From contig JADNRX010000805.1 of the NCBI GenBank assembly GCA_015501595.1, positions 1 to 21,954 of the forward strand: 21,954 nucleotides of DNA, written 5' to 3'. A program made the translations under genes and the position numbers. The notes below the pieces were generated by a model. The model did no database searches. It saw only the letters and a program-made list of their open reading frames with translations, and was not told the origin of the DNA. The stretch's first letter is position 1. Each line of letters opens with the position of its first letter. Of this stretch, positions 1 to 8,612 are shown piece after piece. Source of the stretch: Hymenopellis radicata (taxonomy: Eukaryota; Basidiomycota; Agaricomycetes; Agaricales; Physalacriaceae).

Positions 1-78
1 TTTTCGTCGCGTCCGGCAGAGGTTGGATGGGAGGTTGGTGTCTGCGGACGCGGTGACAAGCTCGTACCACACTTTCAT
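1..78 (-). CDS. Possible N-terminal fragment of a gene running off the left edge
   Basis: On the minus strand an ATG at 76-78 opens a frame of 26 codons that stays open to the window edge; it begins MKVWYELVTASAD. Codons mostly end in C or G, as in the solid genes here. A TATA-like stretch (CTATACTT) lies about 50 bases upstream, at 124-131. I recognise no family and the piece is too short to judge. It could be chance. Confidence 0.25.
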   Translation of the reverse strand, partial: MKVWYELVTASADTNLPSNLCRTRRK

Positions 79-762
79 GCCGCCGACCCTGATGCTTGAA
101 ACGCGCCGGCGACGGGTACGCGTAAGTATAGATCGCTTGAGGTAGGGATTCGGAAAGCACCATTCAGCATATTTCAGCGGAAGGTAGTAATGGGAAACTC
201 AAGAGGTACGAGTAGATATTATCCTAGCTGTGTGCGTGTTTTTACGAAGCATGCTGCATTCCACTGCCAGTGCAGAGCATTGATGAAACTTGTCCAGCAA
301 AGGCTACACCAACGCCAGTCGGCATTTCACGAGTATCCTTCGCAGTGTGGATACATCGTGGGCTTCATGTCCCATGACGTGCAAAGCGTGGACATATACG
401 ACACCATGGCCGTCCACACGCACAGAATGACGCATAACTGGGATCCCAATATGGAGCAGTCCCCGAGACTCGAGAATGAAGCTAAACAAAGCATCCTCTG
501 CATTGACATGTAGGAAGAGTATGTAGCCAGAGCGTGGCGACGAAGCCAATTGCGGCAAAGTCCGCGCTCTCGGCAAGTGATCCGGGACACGGGTAGTCGG
601 AGTTTGAAAAAATTGATACATCTGATTCAAAATTACTTTCGCGCGCGCGTTTGATCTCTTTGATGGGCACCCTGCGAAGAATTCTCACTGACAGGTCGGT
701 GTCCTTTCACGGCGTCTATTTTTCTTTTTTCCTTACTCGACGACCCCGACAGTGAGCAGGAC
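79..762. other. Intergenic stretch upstream of the GATA gene
   Basis: No convincing gene is seen. Overlapping open frames on both strands (about 190-513 plus, 304-630 minus) have no recognisable motif, and neither shows clear introns or codon bias. The last 60 bases before 763 are pyrimidine-rich (a T/C run at 716-735), as is common just upstream of fungal start codons, so this is probably the GATA promoter and 5' untranslated region. Confidence 0.5.
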
Positions 763-1756
763 ATGTCGCCCAAAGATATGCCTCCGAGAAACGCGATCGA
801 CCCCGTGCTGGACGACGAGCAGGACAGACGCAGAGAGGACGACTTACAGGTACGTGCGCCACATTCAGCTTTGTCTTTTCCTGCTCAATTCCGTCTGTCA
901 GTCAAACGGCCTCACTCCAAGCATGCACCATCCTTATCCGCCGTCCGTGTATCCTGGACCATACCCAATTCCGCACCATGTCAATGGTTATTGGCCGAAA
1001 CCGTACAACGATCTACCGCCACCGCCTCCGCAGCCGATGTACTACCATGATCCTCACCATTACCATGATTATCGCAAACCAGCGCCATACCCGCCTCCTG
1101 CAGGTTCGCGCTATGCACACCACCTTCCTCCACCGCCTCCACCACCTCCGCCTCCTCCGCCACACGATTATCCTGCAGATTACGACCCGTATCTCCAGGT
1201 CACGTACACCGACGACTCGTCTACAAAACTTACAGACCGCGTTCGCCGTCGGTGCTTCAACTGCTATACCACAGATACCTCTACCTGGCGTCGTTCGACT
1301 CTCACCCCCGGAAAAGTTCTCTGTAACAAATGCGGTCTCTTCGAGCGTACCCATAGACGCCAGCGGCCCGAGCAGATTGCGCAGGAACGCGGAAAGAGAT
1401 CCAACACCAAGGAACTCGTTCAAAATGCCCGACAAGGGCGTGCTGAGCGAGACGACGGCGCTAGTGGGAGTCATGTGCCAGTCACTCCTCCTCCAGTGAC
1501 AAACCAACAGCCGCCAGCACCGGTACCGATGTTGAGCTATACCCTTCCGCCGCCACCTCAGCAGGAACAACGGCGGTTTGAGATGTACAGTGGACCTGGA
1601 CCTGTCCTTCCTCCCTTGGTCAACCAGCGCGAAGGTTCACCTCAGACTACGACAAGATACTCCCCGCGACGAGAATCGCCACCCCGAGGTGGAACGCCGC
1701 CGACTCCACCTCGCCGTGGGAGATCCAATTCACCCTCCAGCACCAGCGAATCATAG
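763..1756 (+). CDS. GATA-type zinc finger transcription factor, two exons
   Basis: Exon 1 is 763-849, the intron is 850-901 (GTACGT...CAG, 52 bases, phase 0) and exon 2 is 902-1756, giving 313 residues. The ATG at 763 is in frame with exon 2 through this intron; the frame upstream of exon 2 otherwise has no ATG. The protein has an acidic/basic N-terminus, a Pro/His/Tyr-rich region (about 35-130) with 12 consecutive prolines at 105-116, then one GATA finger with ligands C147, C150, C170 and C173. The spacing is CX2C-X19-CX2C, with the TSTWRR and LCNKCGLFERTH signatures followed by a basic tail. The C-terminus is Pro/Ser/Arg-rich with SP and TPP sites. GATA fingers bind (A/T)GATA(A/G) motifs; the 19-residue loop is longer than the 17-18 of AreA and WC-1 types. 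This is the parent of the truncated copy at 4147-4806. Its target genes cannot be told from the sequence. Confidence 0.9.
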
Positions 1757-2156
1757 TGCTCCTTGTTCATTCTTCCATCGCTTGTCACTCGCTATGTCCT
1801 ACTAGTAACTATTGTTTCGTTCCTCGCCTAGCTTTTTTTGGCGACATACTACCCATCACATTCCAGATTCCCATTGATCTAACTATACCAGGCTACGCTT
1901 AGCTTCGCTTTTGTATTGTTCGCTTAGTTTTCATGACCGACAACGTTATTGACTGAATGCAGTCTATCTTTGCACATACAGTAGTGACAGCGAGCTCTGT
2001 ACAACTATTGCCGCCGATTCTTCCTCATCCTCAGTATACAAATGGTGTCTGTTGCATTCCTGTTGATTCTGTTAATATTTATGACAACTTCTACCCAGCA
2101 TATATGCGTCTGTTGATGTCTTTTAGTGCACTGTCGAAATGTTATTAGTAAAGCAT
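1757..2156. other. 3' region of the GATA gene, no further gene seen
   Basis: This is AT-rich, pyrimidine-rich sequence between the GATA stop codon and the convergent SDR remnant. It probably contains the 3' untranslated region. I see no coding signal. It is repeated at 4807-5207. Confidence 0.5.
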
Positions 2157-2673
2157 TCACACACGGAAGAGCATTTTATCTGAACTGGCGAGGTCGTACA
2201 TGGATTTTATCGCTTGGTCTGAATCGCCGGCAGCGGGCATCGTGTTGATGTTCCATATGATGCACTGGAGACTGTGCGGCTCCTGAACGCCCAAAGTTCG
2301 ATGATGCACGCTGACATCCAGAAAGAAAACAAATTCATAGCTTGATGTGCCGCGCCAAAAGTTGACGTCAAACATCTTGCGAGCCTTTTACTTCTTCGTC
2401 TCGAAAAGTAGCGGCAAAGGCTGCTGTGATGTCCTCGGGCTTGGATACGTCTACCTTGAGGAAGAGGAGTCGCGAGCGCGGTGAGGTGGGAGAGAGCACT
2501 TCTAGTTTGCGGCGGGTGGCGACGGCGATGTGGCCTCGCGCGAGGACGTGCCGAGACCAACCCCAGCGGATGCGCCAGTGACTGAGGAGAAGTATGACCG
2601 GGAGACCAAACTTTTGGTTGAGTAGAAACCATGTTGAGTCAAGTCCATGGGAATGCGATAGAGTCTTGCTCAA
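2157..2673 (-). pseudogene. Decayed short-chain dehydrogenase/reductase (SDR), copy 1
   Basis: Pieces of an SDR lie in order on the minus strand but in different frames. The cofactor-binding motif TGASAGVGLG (2550-2579) is preceded by PVILLL in another frame. It is followed, again in another frame, by LARGHIAVATRRKLEVL and the LFLKVDVSKPEDITAAF block typical of the second Rossmann strand. The stretch beginning MFDVNFW, which normally follows the NNAG region, comes after a stop, and the NNAG and YxxxK catalytic regions are not recognisable. Working SDRs of this type are about 280-300 residues NAD(P)(H)-dependent oxidoreductases; this remnant cannot make one. The copy at 5208-5724 has the same lesions, so decay came before duplication. 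Confidence 0.75.
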
Positions 2674-2765
2674 GTTATAGGCGAGTTAACGTTCTCTGAG
2701 CCGTGCCACTTGCCGAAGTACGCTAAGTAGCATTGCGCCAGAAGGAGTGAGCCGAAGTGGAGAGC

Positions 2766-2831
2766 GTCGTATACTATCAAAAAGATAGAAGTTTCGTGAG
2801 TCGTATAAATCAAAAAAGATAGAAGTTTCGT
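2766..2831 (+). repeat. Two-unit tandem repeat of about 32 bases
   Basis: Units at 2766-2797 and 2800-2831 both read GTCGTATA, then an ATCAAAAA tract, then GATAGAAGTTTCGT. They differ by a couple of bases and the A-run length. The pair recurs in duplication copy 2 at about 5817-5883. Confidence 0.85.
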
Positions 2832-3213
2832 AGGAGCACGTCGTAGCCCGAGATCAATGTGAGCGTCTTCGTCTGGGTCCATAGATGATACTAAGGGCCT
2901 GATGACCAGTGGCGCGCAGAGTCTGGTTGTTTGTTGCGGATCCAGTCATCCAGAGGATTGCTGCAGTGATCGAGTGTATGCCACTTCTGTAAGGGACAGC
3001 AGGGGCTAGCAAAGAGAAGTCCAAGTTGTGTACATATTTCGACTTCATTCCAGCATGCTAGAGCGTCCTAGGCAGTGGAATCGAACGCAGGAACATGATG
3101 GTCGCACAAAATGAAGTTGAGTTGACAGCTTCTATAACAGGAAGGTTGCCGAACCTCCCGCGCCGGCCCGTTATTTTCCGGATTCCTTGCTCTTCACACA
3201 GGTGGCAAAGTCG

Positions 3214-3235
3214 CGGCAACTCGATCGAGTTGCCG
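3214..3235. repeat. Perfect 22-bp palindrome at the edge of the duplication
   Basis: Left arm CGGCAACTCGA is immediately followed by its exact reverse complement with no spacer. It lies 20 bases beyond the last similarity between the two duplication copies and is absent from the matching place after copy 2. Confidence 0.9.
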
Positions 3236-3329
3236 GACAAGCAACTTCTGTTGCAACTCCTGCTGCAAACTCCACTTGAAACGTGGGCCATAAGTCCTAA
3301 AATTGATCTTACCTAGCTCCCGGCAGGAC

Positions 3330-3862
3330 ATAAGGCTTACAGTTTATGTCCTTAATACAGTCCGCGTGCATTTCGGCGTCGTCATTGCCGACACGCAAGA
3401 GATTCCGTTTCTCGCAGCTCACAGTTCAAGACTCGGGCGCACTGGGCGCAGCCTCACCATGACCGCGAATATGATGGTTAAGATCAAGGAGCAGTTCGTG
3501 ATCCCGAGCACGTACGTGATTCGTCTCTCTTTGCGTACGCCGGACTGATTTTCTTTCATTTCAGGGCAGGTAAAATTTCGAGTCTCCAATGCCGCGTGTC
3601 GCTGCTCAATGCTCTCAGTTGTCGTGCGTACTCTACGGATCCCAGTATCGGAGCTTGGATGTACTACGCAATTGCCATGACTTATGATTTGATTACCACC
3701 ACCGTATCTGTCGTGTTCCTTCTCAGGTTCCGACTCTCCTCTGGGAATAACATGATGTTCGCCCGTGAAAGTACATTGAAGAGTTGTTACGCGGCGAGTC
3801 TACGGTTCCAGACGTTTCCCTCACGGGTCCAAGTGAGAGTATCTGTGACGGAGATTGATTAG
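3330..3862 (+). pseudogene. Remnant of a possible basidiomycete multi-membrane-span protein
   Basis: A plausible intron (3512-3564, GTACGT...TTTCAG) joins two open stretches. The second contains a hydrophobic segment, MYYAIAMTYDLITTTVSV followed by VFLLRF. It resembles one membrane segment of the large uncharacterised family of agaricomycete proteins with about seven membrane spans (DUF6533/DUF6534-like), but I identify this from memory of the motif only. The rest of such a protein, normally about 300 residues, is missing on both sides. The first stretch shows no membrane segment. It is probably a broken gene piece. Confidence 0.3.
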
Positions 3863-3872
3863 GAAGAAAGGG

Positions 3873-4146
3873 CTAGAAGGAAGCACGGCACGAACATGAG
3901 TTGAGTTCCTGCAGCGCCAGAGGAAGTGACAGCAGCGCCTTGTCGGAGATGGCGTTGATCTTAGCCCGTTCCTTGGCTAGCCAATCCAAGTCGCCGTTGA
4001 GATGCGTGAATTTCTTCAGCTTCTGCATACATTCCAAATACGCAAACTGGTGCTATCTGGACATTAAAAAAGAGCCTTCGTGAGTAGACTGGACGTACGA
4101 AAACCTCCGGGGCGTCGCAGTGGATAGTCAGAGATTCGTAGGGTTA
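3873..4146 (-). pseudogene. C-terminal fragment of an F-box/LRR-like gene, cut at the duplication junction
   Basis: On the minus strand an exon piece (4146-4099) reading SLTIHCDAPEVF is joined by a canonical 46-base intron (4098-4053, GTACGT...TAG, phase 0). The next exon reads HQFAYLECMQKLKKF, later DLDWLAKERAKINAISDKAL, and ends at a stop at 3873-3875. The LTIHC-type strand and the short leucine-rich run fit the C-terminal end of agaricomycete F-box-like proteins, though the family call is inference. Coding sense stops abruptly at 4147, where the copied GATA segment begins, so the 5' part of this gene is absent. I do not find it beyond the other end of the copied block. Confidence 0.5.
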
Positions 4147-4806
4147 CCTGCAGGTTCGCGCTATGCACACCACCTTCCTCCACCGCCTCCACCACCTCCG
4201 CCTCCTCCGCCACACGATTATCCTGCAGATTACGACCCGTATCTCCAGGTCACGTACACCGACGACTCGTCTACAAAACTTACAGACCGCGTTCGCCGTC
4301 GGTGCTTCAACTGCTATACCACAGATACCTCTACCTGGCGTCGTTCGACTCTCACCCCCGGAAAAGTTCTCTGTAACAAATGCGGTCTCTTCGAGCGTAC
4401 CCATAGACGCCAGCGGCCCGAGCAGATTGCGCAGGAACGCGGAAAGAGATCCAACACCAAGGAACTCGTTCAAAATGCCCGACAAGGGCGTGCTGAGCGA
4501 GACGACGGCGCTAGTGGGAGTCATGTGCCAGTCACTCCTCCTCCAGTGACAAACCAACAGCCGCCAGCACCGGTACCGATGTTGAGCTATACCCTTCCGC
4601 CGCCACCTCAGCAGGAACAACGGCGGTTTGAGATGTACAGTGGACCTGGACCTGTCCTTCCTCCCTTGGTCAACCAGCGCGAAGGTTCACCTCAGACTAC
4701 GACAAGATACTCCCCGCGACGAGAATCGCCACCCCGAGGTGGAACGCCGCCGACTCCACCTCGCCGTGGGAGATCCAATTCACCCTCCAGCACCAGCGAA
4801 TCATAG
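4147..4806 (+). pseudogene. 5'-truncated duplicate of the GATA zinc finger gene
   Basis: The frame encodes residues 95-313 of the parent GATA protein without a single amino-acid change, including all four zinc ligands. The reading frame runs back past the junction to a stop at 4081-4083 without any ATG, and the first in-frame ATG lies beyond the finger, in the Pro-rich C-terminus (MLSYTL). The parent promoter and exon 1 are missing. It is therefore probably silent unless transcribed and spliced from an unknown upstream exon. The perfect coding identity points to recent copying, not to selection. Confidence 0.85.
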
Positions 4807-5207
4807 TGCTCCTTGTTCATTCTTCCATCGCTTGTCACTCGCTATGTCCTACTAGTAACTATTGTTTCGTTCCTCGCCTAGCTTTTTTTGGCGACATACT
4901 ACCCCATCACATTCCAGATTCCCATTGATCTAACTATACCAGGCTACGCTTAGCTTCGCTTTTGTATTGTTCGCTTAGTTTTCATGACCGACAACGTTAT
5001 TGACTGAATGCAGTCTATCTTTGCACATACAGTAGTGACAGCGAGCTCTGTACAACTATTGCCGCCGATTCTTCCTCATCCTCAGTATACAAATGGTGTC
5101 TGTTGCATTCCTGTTGATTCTGTTAATATTTATGACAACTTCTACCCAGCATATATGCGTCTGTTGATGTCTTTTAGTGCACTGTCGAAATGTTATCAGT
5201 AAAGCAT
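4807..5207. other. Duplicated 3' region of the GATA gene
   Basis: This matches 1757-2156 with one extra C in a run near 4903 and one substitution at 5197. No gene is seen. Confidence 0.5.
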
Positions 5208-5724
5208 TCACACACGGAAGAGCATTTTATCTGAACTGGCGAGGTCGTACATGGATTTTATCGCTTGGTCTGAATCGCCGGCAGCGGGCATCGTGTTGAT
5301 GTTCCATATGATGCACTGGAGACTGTGCGGCTCCTGAACGCCCAAAGTTCGATGATGCACGCTGACATCCAGAAAGAAAACAAATTCATAGCTTGATGTG
5401 CCGCGCCAAAAGTTGACGTCAAACATCTTGCGAGCCTTTTACTTCTTCGTCTCGAAAAGTAGCGGCAAAGGCTGCTGTGATGTCCTCGGGCTTGGATACG
5501 TCTACCTTGAGGAAGAGGAGTCGCGAGCGCGGTGAGGTGGGAGAGAGCACTTCTAGTTTGCGGCGGGTGGCGACGGCGATGTGGCCTCGCGCGAGGACGT
5601 GCCGAGACCAACCCCAGCGGATGCGCCAGTGACTGAGGAGAAGTATGACCGGGAGACCAAACTTTTGGTTGAGTAGAAACCATGTTGAGTCAAGTCCATG
5701 GGAATGCGATAGAGTCTTGCTCAA
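5208..5724 (-). pseudogene. Decayed short-chain dehydrogenase/reductase (SDR), copy 2
   Basis: This is the same sequence as 2157-2673 on the minus strand, with the same frame changes around the TGASAGVGLG motif and the same missing catalytic region. It was carried along as a passenger in the duplication. Confidence 0.75.
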
Positions 5725-6715
5725 GTTATAGGCGAGTTAACGTTCTCTGAGCCGTGCCACTTGCCGAAGTACGCTAAGTAGCATTGCGCCAGAAGGAGTG
5801 AGCCGAAGTGGAGAGCGTCGTATACTATCAAAAAAGATAGAAGTTTCGTGAGTCGTATAAATCAAAAAAGATAGAAGTTTCGTAGGAGCACGTCGTAGCC
5901 CGAGATCAATGTGAGCGTCTTCGTCTGGGTCCATAGATGATACTAAGGGCCTGATGACCAGTGGCGCGCAGAGTCTGGTTGTTTGTTGCGGATCCAGTCA
6001 TCCAGAGGATTGCTGCAGTGATCGAGTGTATGCCACTTCTGTAAGGGACAGCAGGGGCTAGCAAAGAGAAGTCCAAGTTGTGTACATATTTCGACTTCAT
6101 TCCAGCATGCTAGAGCGTCCTAGGCAGTGGAATCGAACGCAGGAACATGAAGATGATGGTCGCACAAAATGAAGGTAACAGGGCTGCCGAACCTCCCGCC
6201 GGCCCGTCATTTTCCGGATTACTTGCTCTTGACCACCATTCAATTCTTCTTCTAGCGGAGATGGCGCGCGCATCGTACAGTCTTACGACGCATACCAAGG
6301 GCGACACGCTTATTACGAATCTGGGTGCTTAACTACGTCGTAAACTCCCAACAACATCAATCTCCTGCAGCTACCCGAACTGAACTTCAAAGTTGAACAC
6401 TTCCGTTGGTTCTCCGCGACCTCTCGCAATCACCCACTCTATTGTAATATAATTAGCGCACATCACCCGGTACGCGCTACGGGTACTTTTCGGAATACTT
6501 TATATTCTAAACCGTTGTCAGATGAGAACTTGCACGCGCGTTCAATCTGCTCTCCCGGAGCGGTTTTTCATTTAGTGCTCTACCACGAGTCTCTTTACGC
6601 CTTGGGCCTGAAAGTCTTTTGATCACAACGCGTCTTTATCTCGGCCCTATGAATTTCCGTCAACGCATAAAGGACTCAATGCAGGGGTTCATCATGTCTC
6701 GTTGTAGAGCTCGAG
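5725..6715. other. End of duplication copy 2 and upstream region of the AA9 gene
   Basis: Up to 6230 this mirrors 2674-3194, including the tandem repeat at about 5817-5883. From 6231 to 6715 no coding signal is seen; this is probably the AA9 promoter. A TATA-like CATAAAG lies about 45-52 bases before the ATG (near 6665-6671). No clear operator could be assigned. Confidence 0.45.
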
Positions 6716-7834
6716 ATGTTCTACAAGCTAGTATCGCTCGCTATCGTTCTTCCACTCGTTCTGGGCCATTGTAAGATATTCACCTCGAATGTTATGCTTT
6801 CTCTGATCCACAAGTTGTTTAGACACCTTTCCTGATCTGATCGTCAATGGCACTACTACGACTGACTGGGAATATGTCAGAATGACAGCTAATCATTATG
6901 ATAACGGTCCTGTATGTATTCTTTTCCTGGCTCTCCCCCCCGAACGACTTGGGCTAACTTGTATGCGAAGGTGACTGATGTTACAAGCAGTGCGATTCGT
7001 TGTTACGAAGCGGACGATACACAGGCTGGTCTCGCAGGCATCGCCACAGTTGCTGCTGGGTCAACGGTCGGCTTCAAAGCTGACAATACCATGGGTCATC
7101 CGGGTGTAGGTGTTTCATTCTCAGCGACGCTGCCATGCCCTAAATTTTGCTAGTATTTCTCTGCCTATATGACCCCGGCGAGCCCATCCGCAAACTCTAC
7201 CAGCGCCGGCCTGGGTAAGACGTGGTTCAAGATATGGGAGTGGTCGCCGTCGTGGTCCGCTAGCACTGGCCTTGTCTTCGATTCTCTCAGTCGGTGCTTT
7301 CCCTCTGCCGCCAACATAAACCGCACTGATCATGTTAACAGACATCAACCAATTCACGTTTACGATCCCAAAGAACGTTCCAAGCGGGTACACAAGTGAA
7401 ATTTACCTTGTTGAGTGCGTCATCTAACTGTTCGACGTAGCCAATACCTTCTTCGAGGAGAGCAGATTGCGCTGCACGTCGCGGGCAGCGCTAATGGTGC
7501 CCAATTCTACCTCGCATGTGCCCAGATAAACGTGGTGAATGGCGGAAGCGGCACGCCCACGCCCACCGTTTCTTTCCCAGGTTGGCTTTTCGACTTTCTT
7601 GCTCTTTGCTTTGTCTGACCCAGGACTAGGTGCTTACAGCGCGACTGATCCTGGAATCTTAATCAGTACGTCGTTCAGGCTTCTGTTGTCCCTCACGGAC
7701 GTCGCTGACAAACCTGTCTAGACATCTATGTCTTGCCGACGGGATACTCTGGATACCAAGCGCGTAAGTTGGATGTTCGGATTGGATAACGATGCTGATT
7801 CGCCATAGCTGGACCTGCCGTCTGGAGTGGATAG
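6716..7834 (+). CDS. AA9 lytic polysaccharide monooxygenase (formerly GH61), nine exons
   Basis: Exons: 6716-6770, 6823-6911, 6971-7105, 7154-7289, 7342-7387, 7441-7580, 7624-7665, 7722-7763, 7809-7834. All eight introns are GT-AG, 43-59 bases, and the frame closes to 236 residues. A 17-residue signal peptide ([17 protein letters not shown]) is cut before H18, whose mature end [11 protein letters not shown] is the AA9 hallmark. The copper site is H18 (N-terminus), H91 (MGHPGY) and axial Y177 ([10 protein letters not shown]), with second-sphere H166 and Q175 present. C59 and C180 are the only mature cysteines and match the conserved disulfide. NGT and NST are possible glycosylation sites. The enzyme is secreted and oxidatively cleaves cellulose or related beta-glucans using copper with peroxide or oxygen. 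It ends after the catalytic domain (PGPAVWSG) with no CBM1. The donor of intron 4 (GTCGGT) is the weakest splice call. Confidence 0.95.
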
Positions 7835-8612
7835 ATATCGGTTCTGCTTCTGTCAATACGTGCCCAAGACCAAGTCATTATTATTATATTGTCAACAATG
7901 AGAGATGAATCGTACGCGGTTCTCGATACAATGAATTCCTTCAGGTACTGTATACATCTCCATTGCTAAGTTACAAGCGACAAAGCATGCGTAGCGGTAG
8001 GACTGGCACCGAATCCAGAATCGGTCGTTGCCGGTCCAAGGACCGGCCCTAAAGCTGCATTATCACCGCGTTTCCGCGCGTTCTTTTTTCTCTTCAGACT
8101 TATAACCCCCCGCTTTCTCATTTGCGTCGACTTTGCAGTGGTCGGCGCGTCGTATTGTGGGGCCCTCGCAGGAGATGAACTAATGGTGCATTGCATAGAC
8201 TACACCTCCGTATCTCCCTTCTGCTGCTTCCACGGCAGAGGGGTTCGTTAGTGTGGTGCACATCTTGTTACTTGGCGCTTTGCGAATGGATGCTTTTGAT
8301 TTTACGGCTAGTTTCGCTTGAGTTTCGCCCTGGAAAGAGATCCCGAGAACAGAACTGTCTTTGTCATTTGATGTATGCCATCCGCTTTGATAAACGAAGC
8401 GACTCAGTAGACTTCATGCCAGTCGCTTCACCAAGCCAGATCGTTGGCGAAGCCGTCCTCATCCCCTCAAAAACCGGTGTCGAGCTAGCATTTGTGGTAT
8501 GTGATTTGGGATTACATCTCCTCAGTGAACTACAGTAAATGTATACCTATCCCTATGCATCGCATACTCCAACAGTCGTGGTCGAGTATACTTGGAACAT
8601 CTATTTCCTTTG
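7835..8612. other. Convergent intergenic region between AA9 and the F-box-like gene
   Basis: Both neighbours end here, so 3' untranslated regions are expected. Open frames (about 7966-8196 minus, 8191-8538 plus) carry no recognisable motif. The one structure seen is the inverted repeat at 8030-8047. Confidence 0.45.
8030..8047. repeat. Short GC-rich inverted repeat
   Basis: Arms GCCGGTCC and GGACCGGC are separated by AA. It has no U-tract that would suggest a bacterial-type terminator, and its role is unknown. Confidence 0.6.

Larger units (their letters stand above)
1097..3194 (+). repeat. Segmental duplication, copy 1 (parent)
   Basis: This direct repeat pairs with 4147-6230 at an offset of 3050 bases. 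It starts at codon 95 of the GATA gene (CCTGCAGG motif) and runs through the rest of the gene, its 3' region and the dead SDR. From 1097 to 3116 I find by eye one substitution (T at 2146, C at 5197), two one-base homopolymer differences (near 1852 and 2780) and a 6-base indel near 3098. From 3117 to about 3133 similarity is lost. It then resumes, with several mismatches and gaps, from about 3134 to 3194. Confidence 0.95.
2674..3302. other. Mostly duplicated DNA without a recognisable gene
   Basis: Several short frames are open on the minus strand (for example about 2854-3048), but none shows a known motif or credible introns. The stretch holds the 32-base tandem repeat at 2766-2831, the right end of duplication copy 1, and the palindrome at 3214-3235. 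Confidence 0.4.
4147..6230 (+). repeat. Segmental duplication, copy 2 (daughter)
   Basis: This is the partner of 1097-3194. Near-identity runs from 4147 to 6174, then patchy similarity continues to 6230. It starts abruptly at CCTGCAGG within what was GATA coding sequence and directly abuts the cut F-box-like fragment. Copy 1 holds the complete GATA gene and copy 2 only its 3' part, so copy 2 is the derived one. No inverted terminal repeats or target-site duplication were seen. Confidence 0.93.

Noticed and set aside
190..630. Overlapping open frames on both strands near the left end
   Set aside because: No domain, no intron signals, and both strands are open at once, which points to chance.
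752..762. Extension of the GATA reading frame upstream to 752 as an unspliced start
   Set aside because: That start would be GTG and would read through the 850-901 intron. The ATG at 763 with the canonical intron gives a coherent protein.
1013..1570. Long open frame antisense to the GATA gene, repeated at 4144-4620
   Set aside because: It mirrors the proline-codon-rich GATA coding strand (CCN codons read as NGG), has no motif, and contradicts the clear GATA finger on the plus strand.
4120..4146. A start for the duplicated GATA gene at 4120
   Set aside because: The codon is GTG, not ATG. Fungal nuclear genes rarely start there, and no ATG exists in this frame before the finger.
1097..6230. 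The duplicated block as a transposable element
   Set aside because: No terminal inverted repeats, target-site duplication, or transposase or reverse transcriptase frames; it contains host gene sequence.
8030..8047. Hairpin as a transcription terminator
   Set aside because: Intrinsic terminators of this kind are bacterial, and there is no T-tract; the setting is a fungal nuclear genome.
8191..8538. Open plus frame between the AA9 and F-box-like genes
   Set aside because: Leucine- and arginine-rich chance composition with no motif; no splice-supported continuation.
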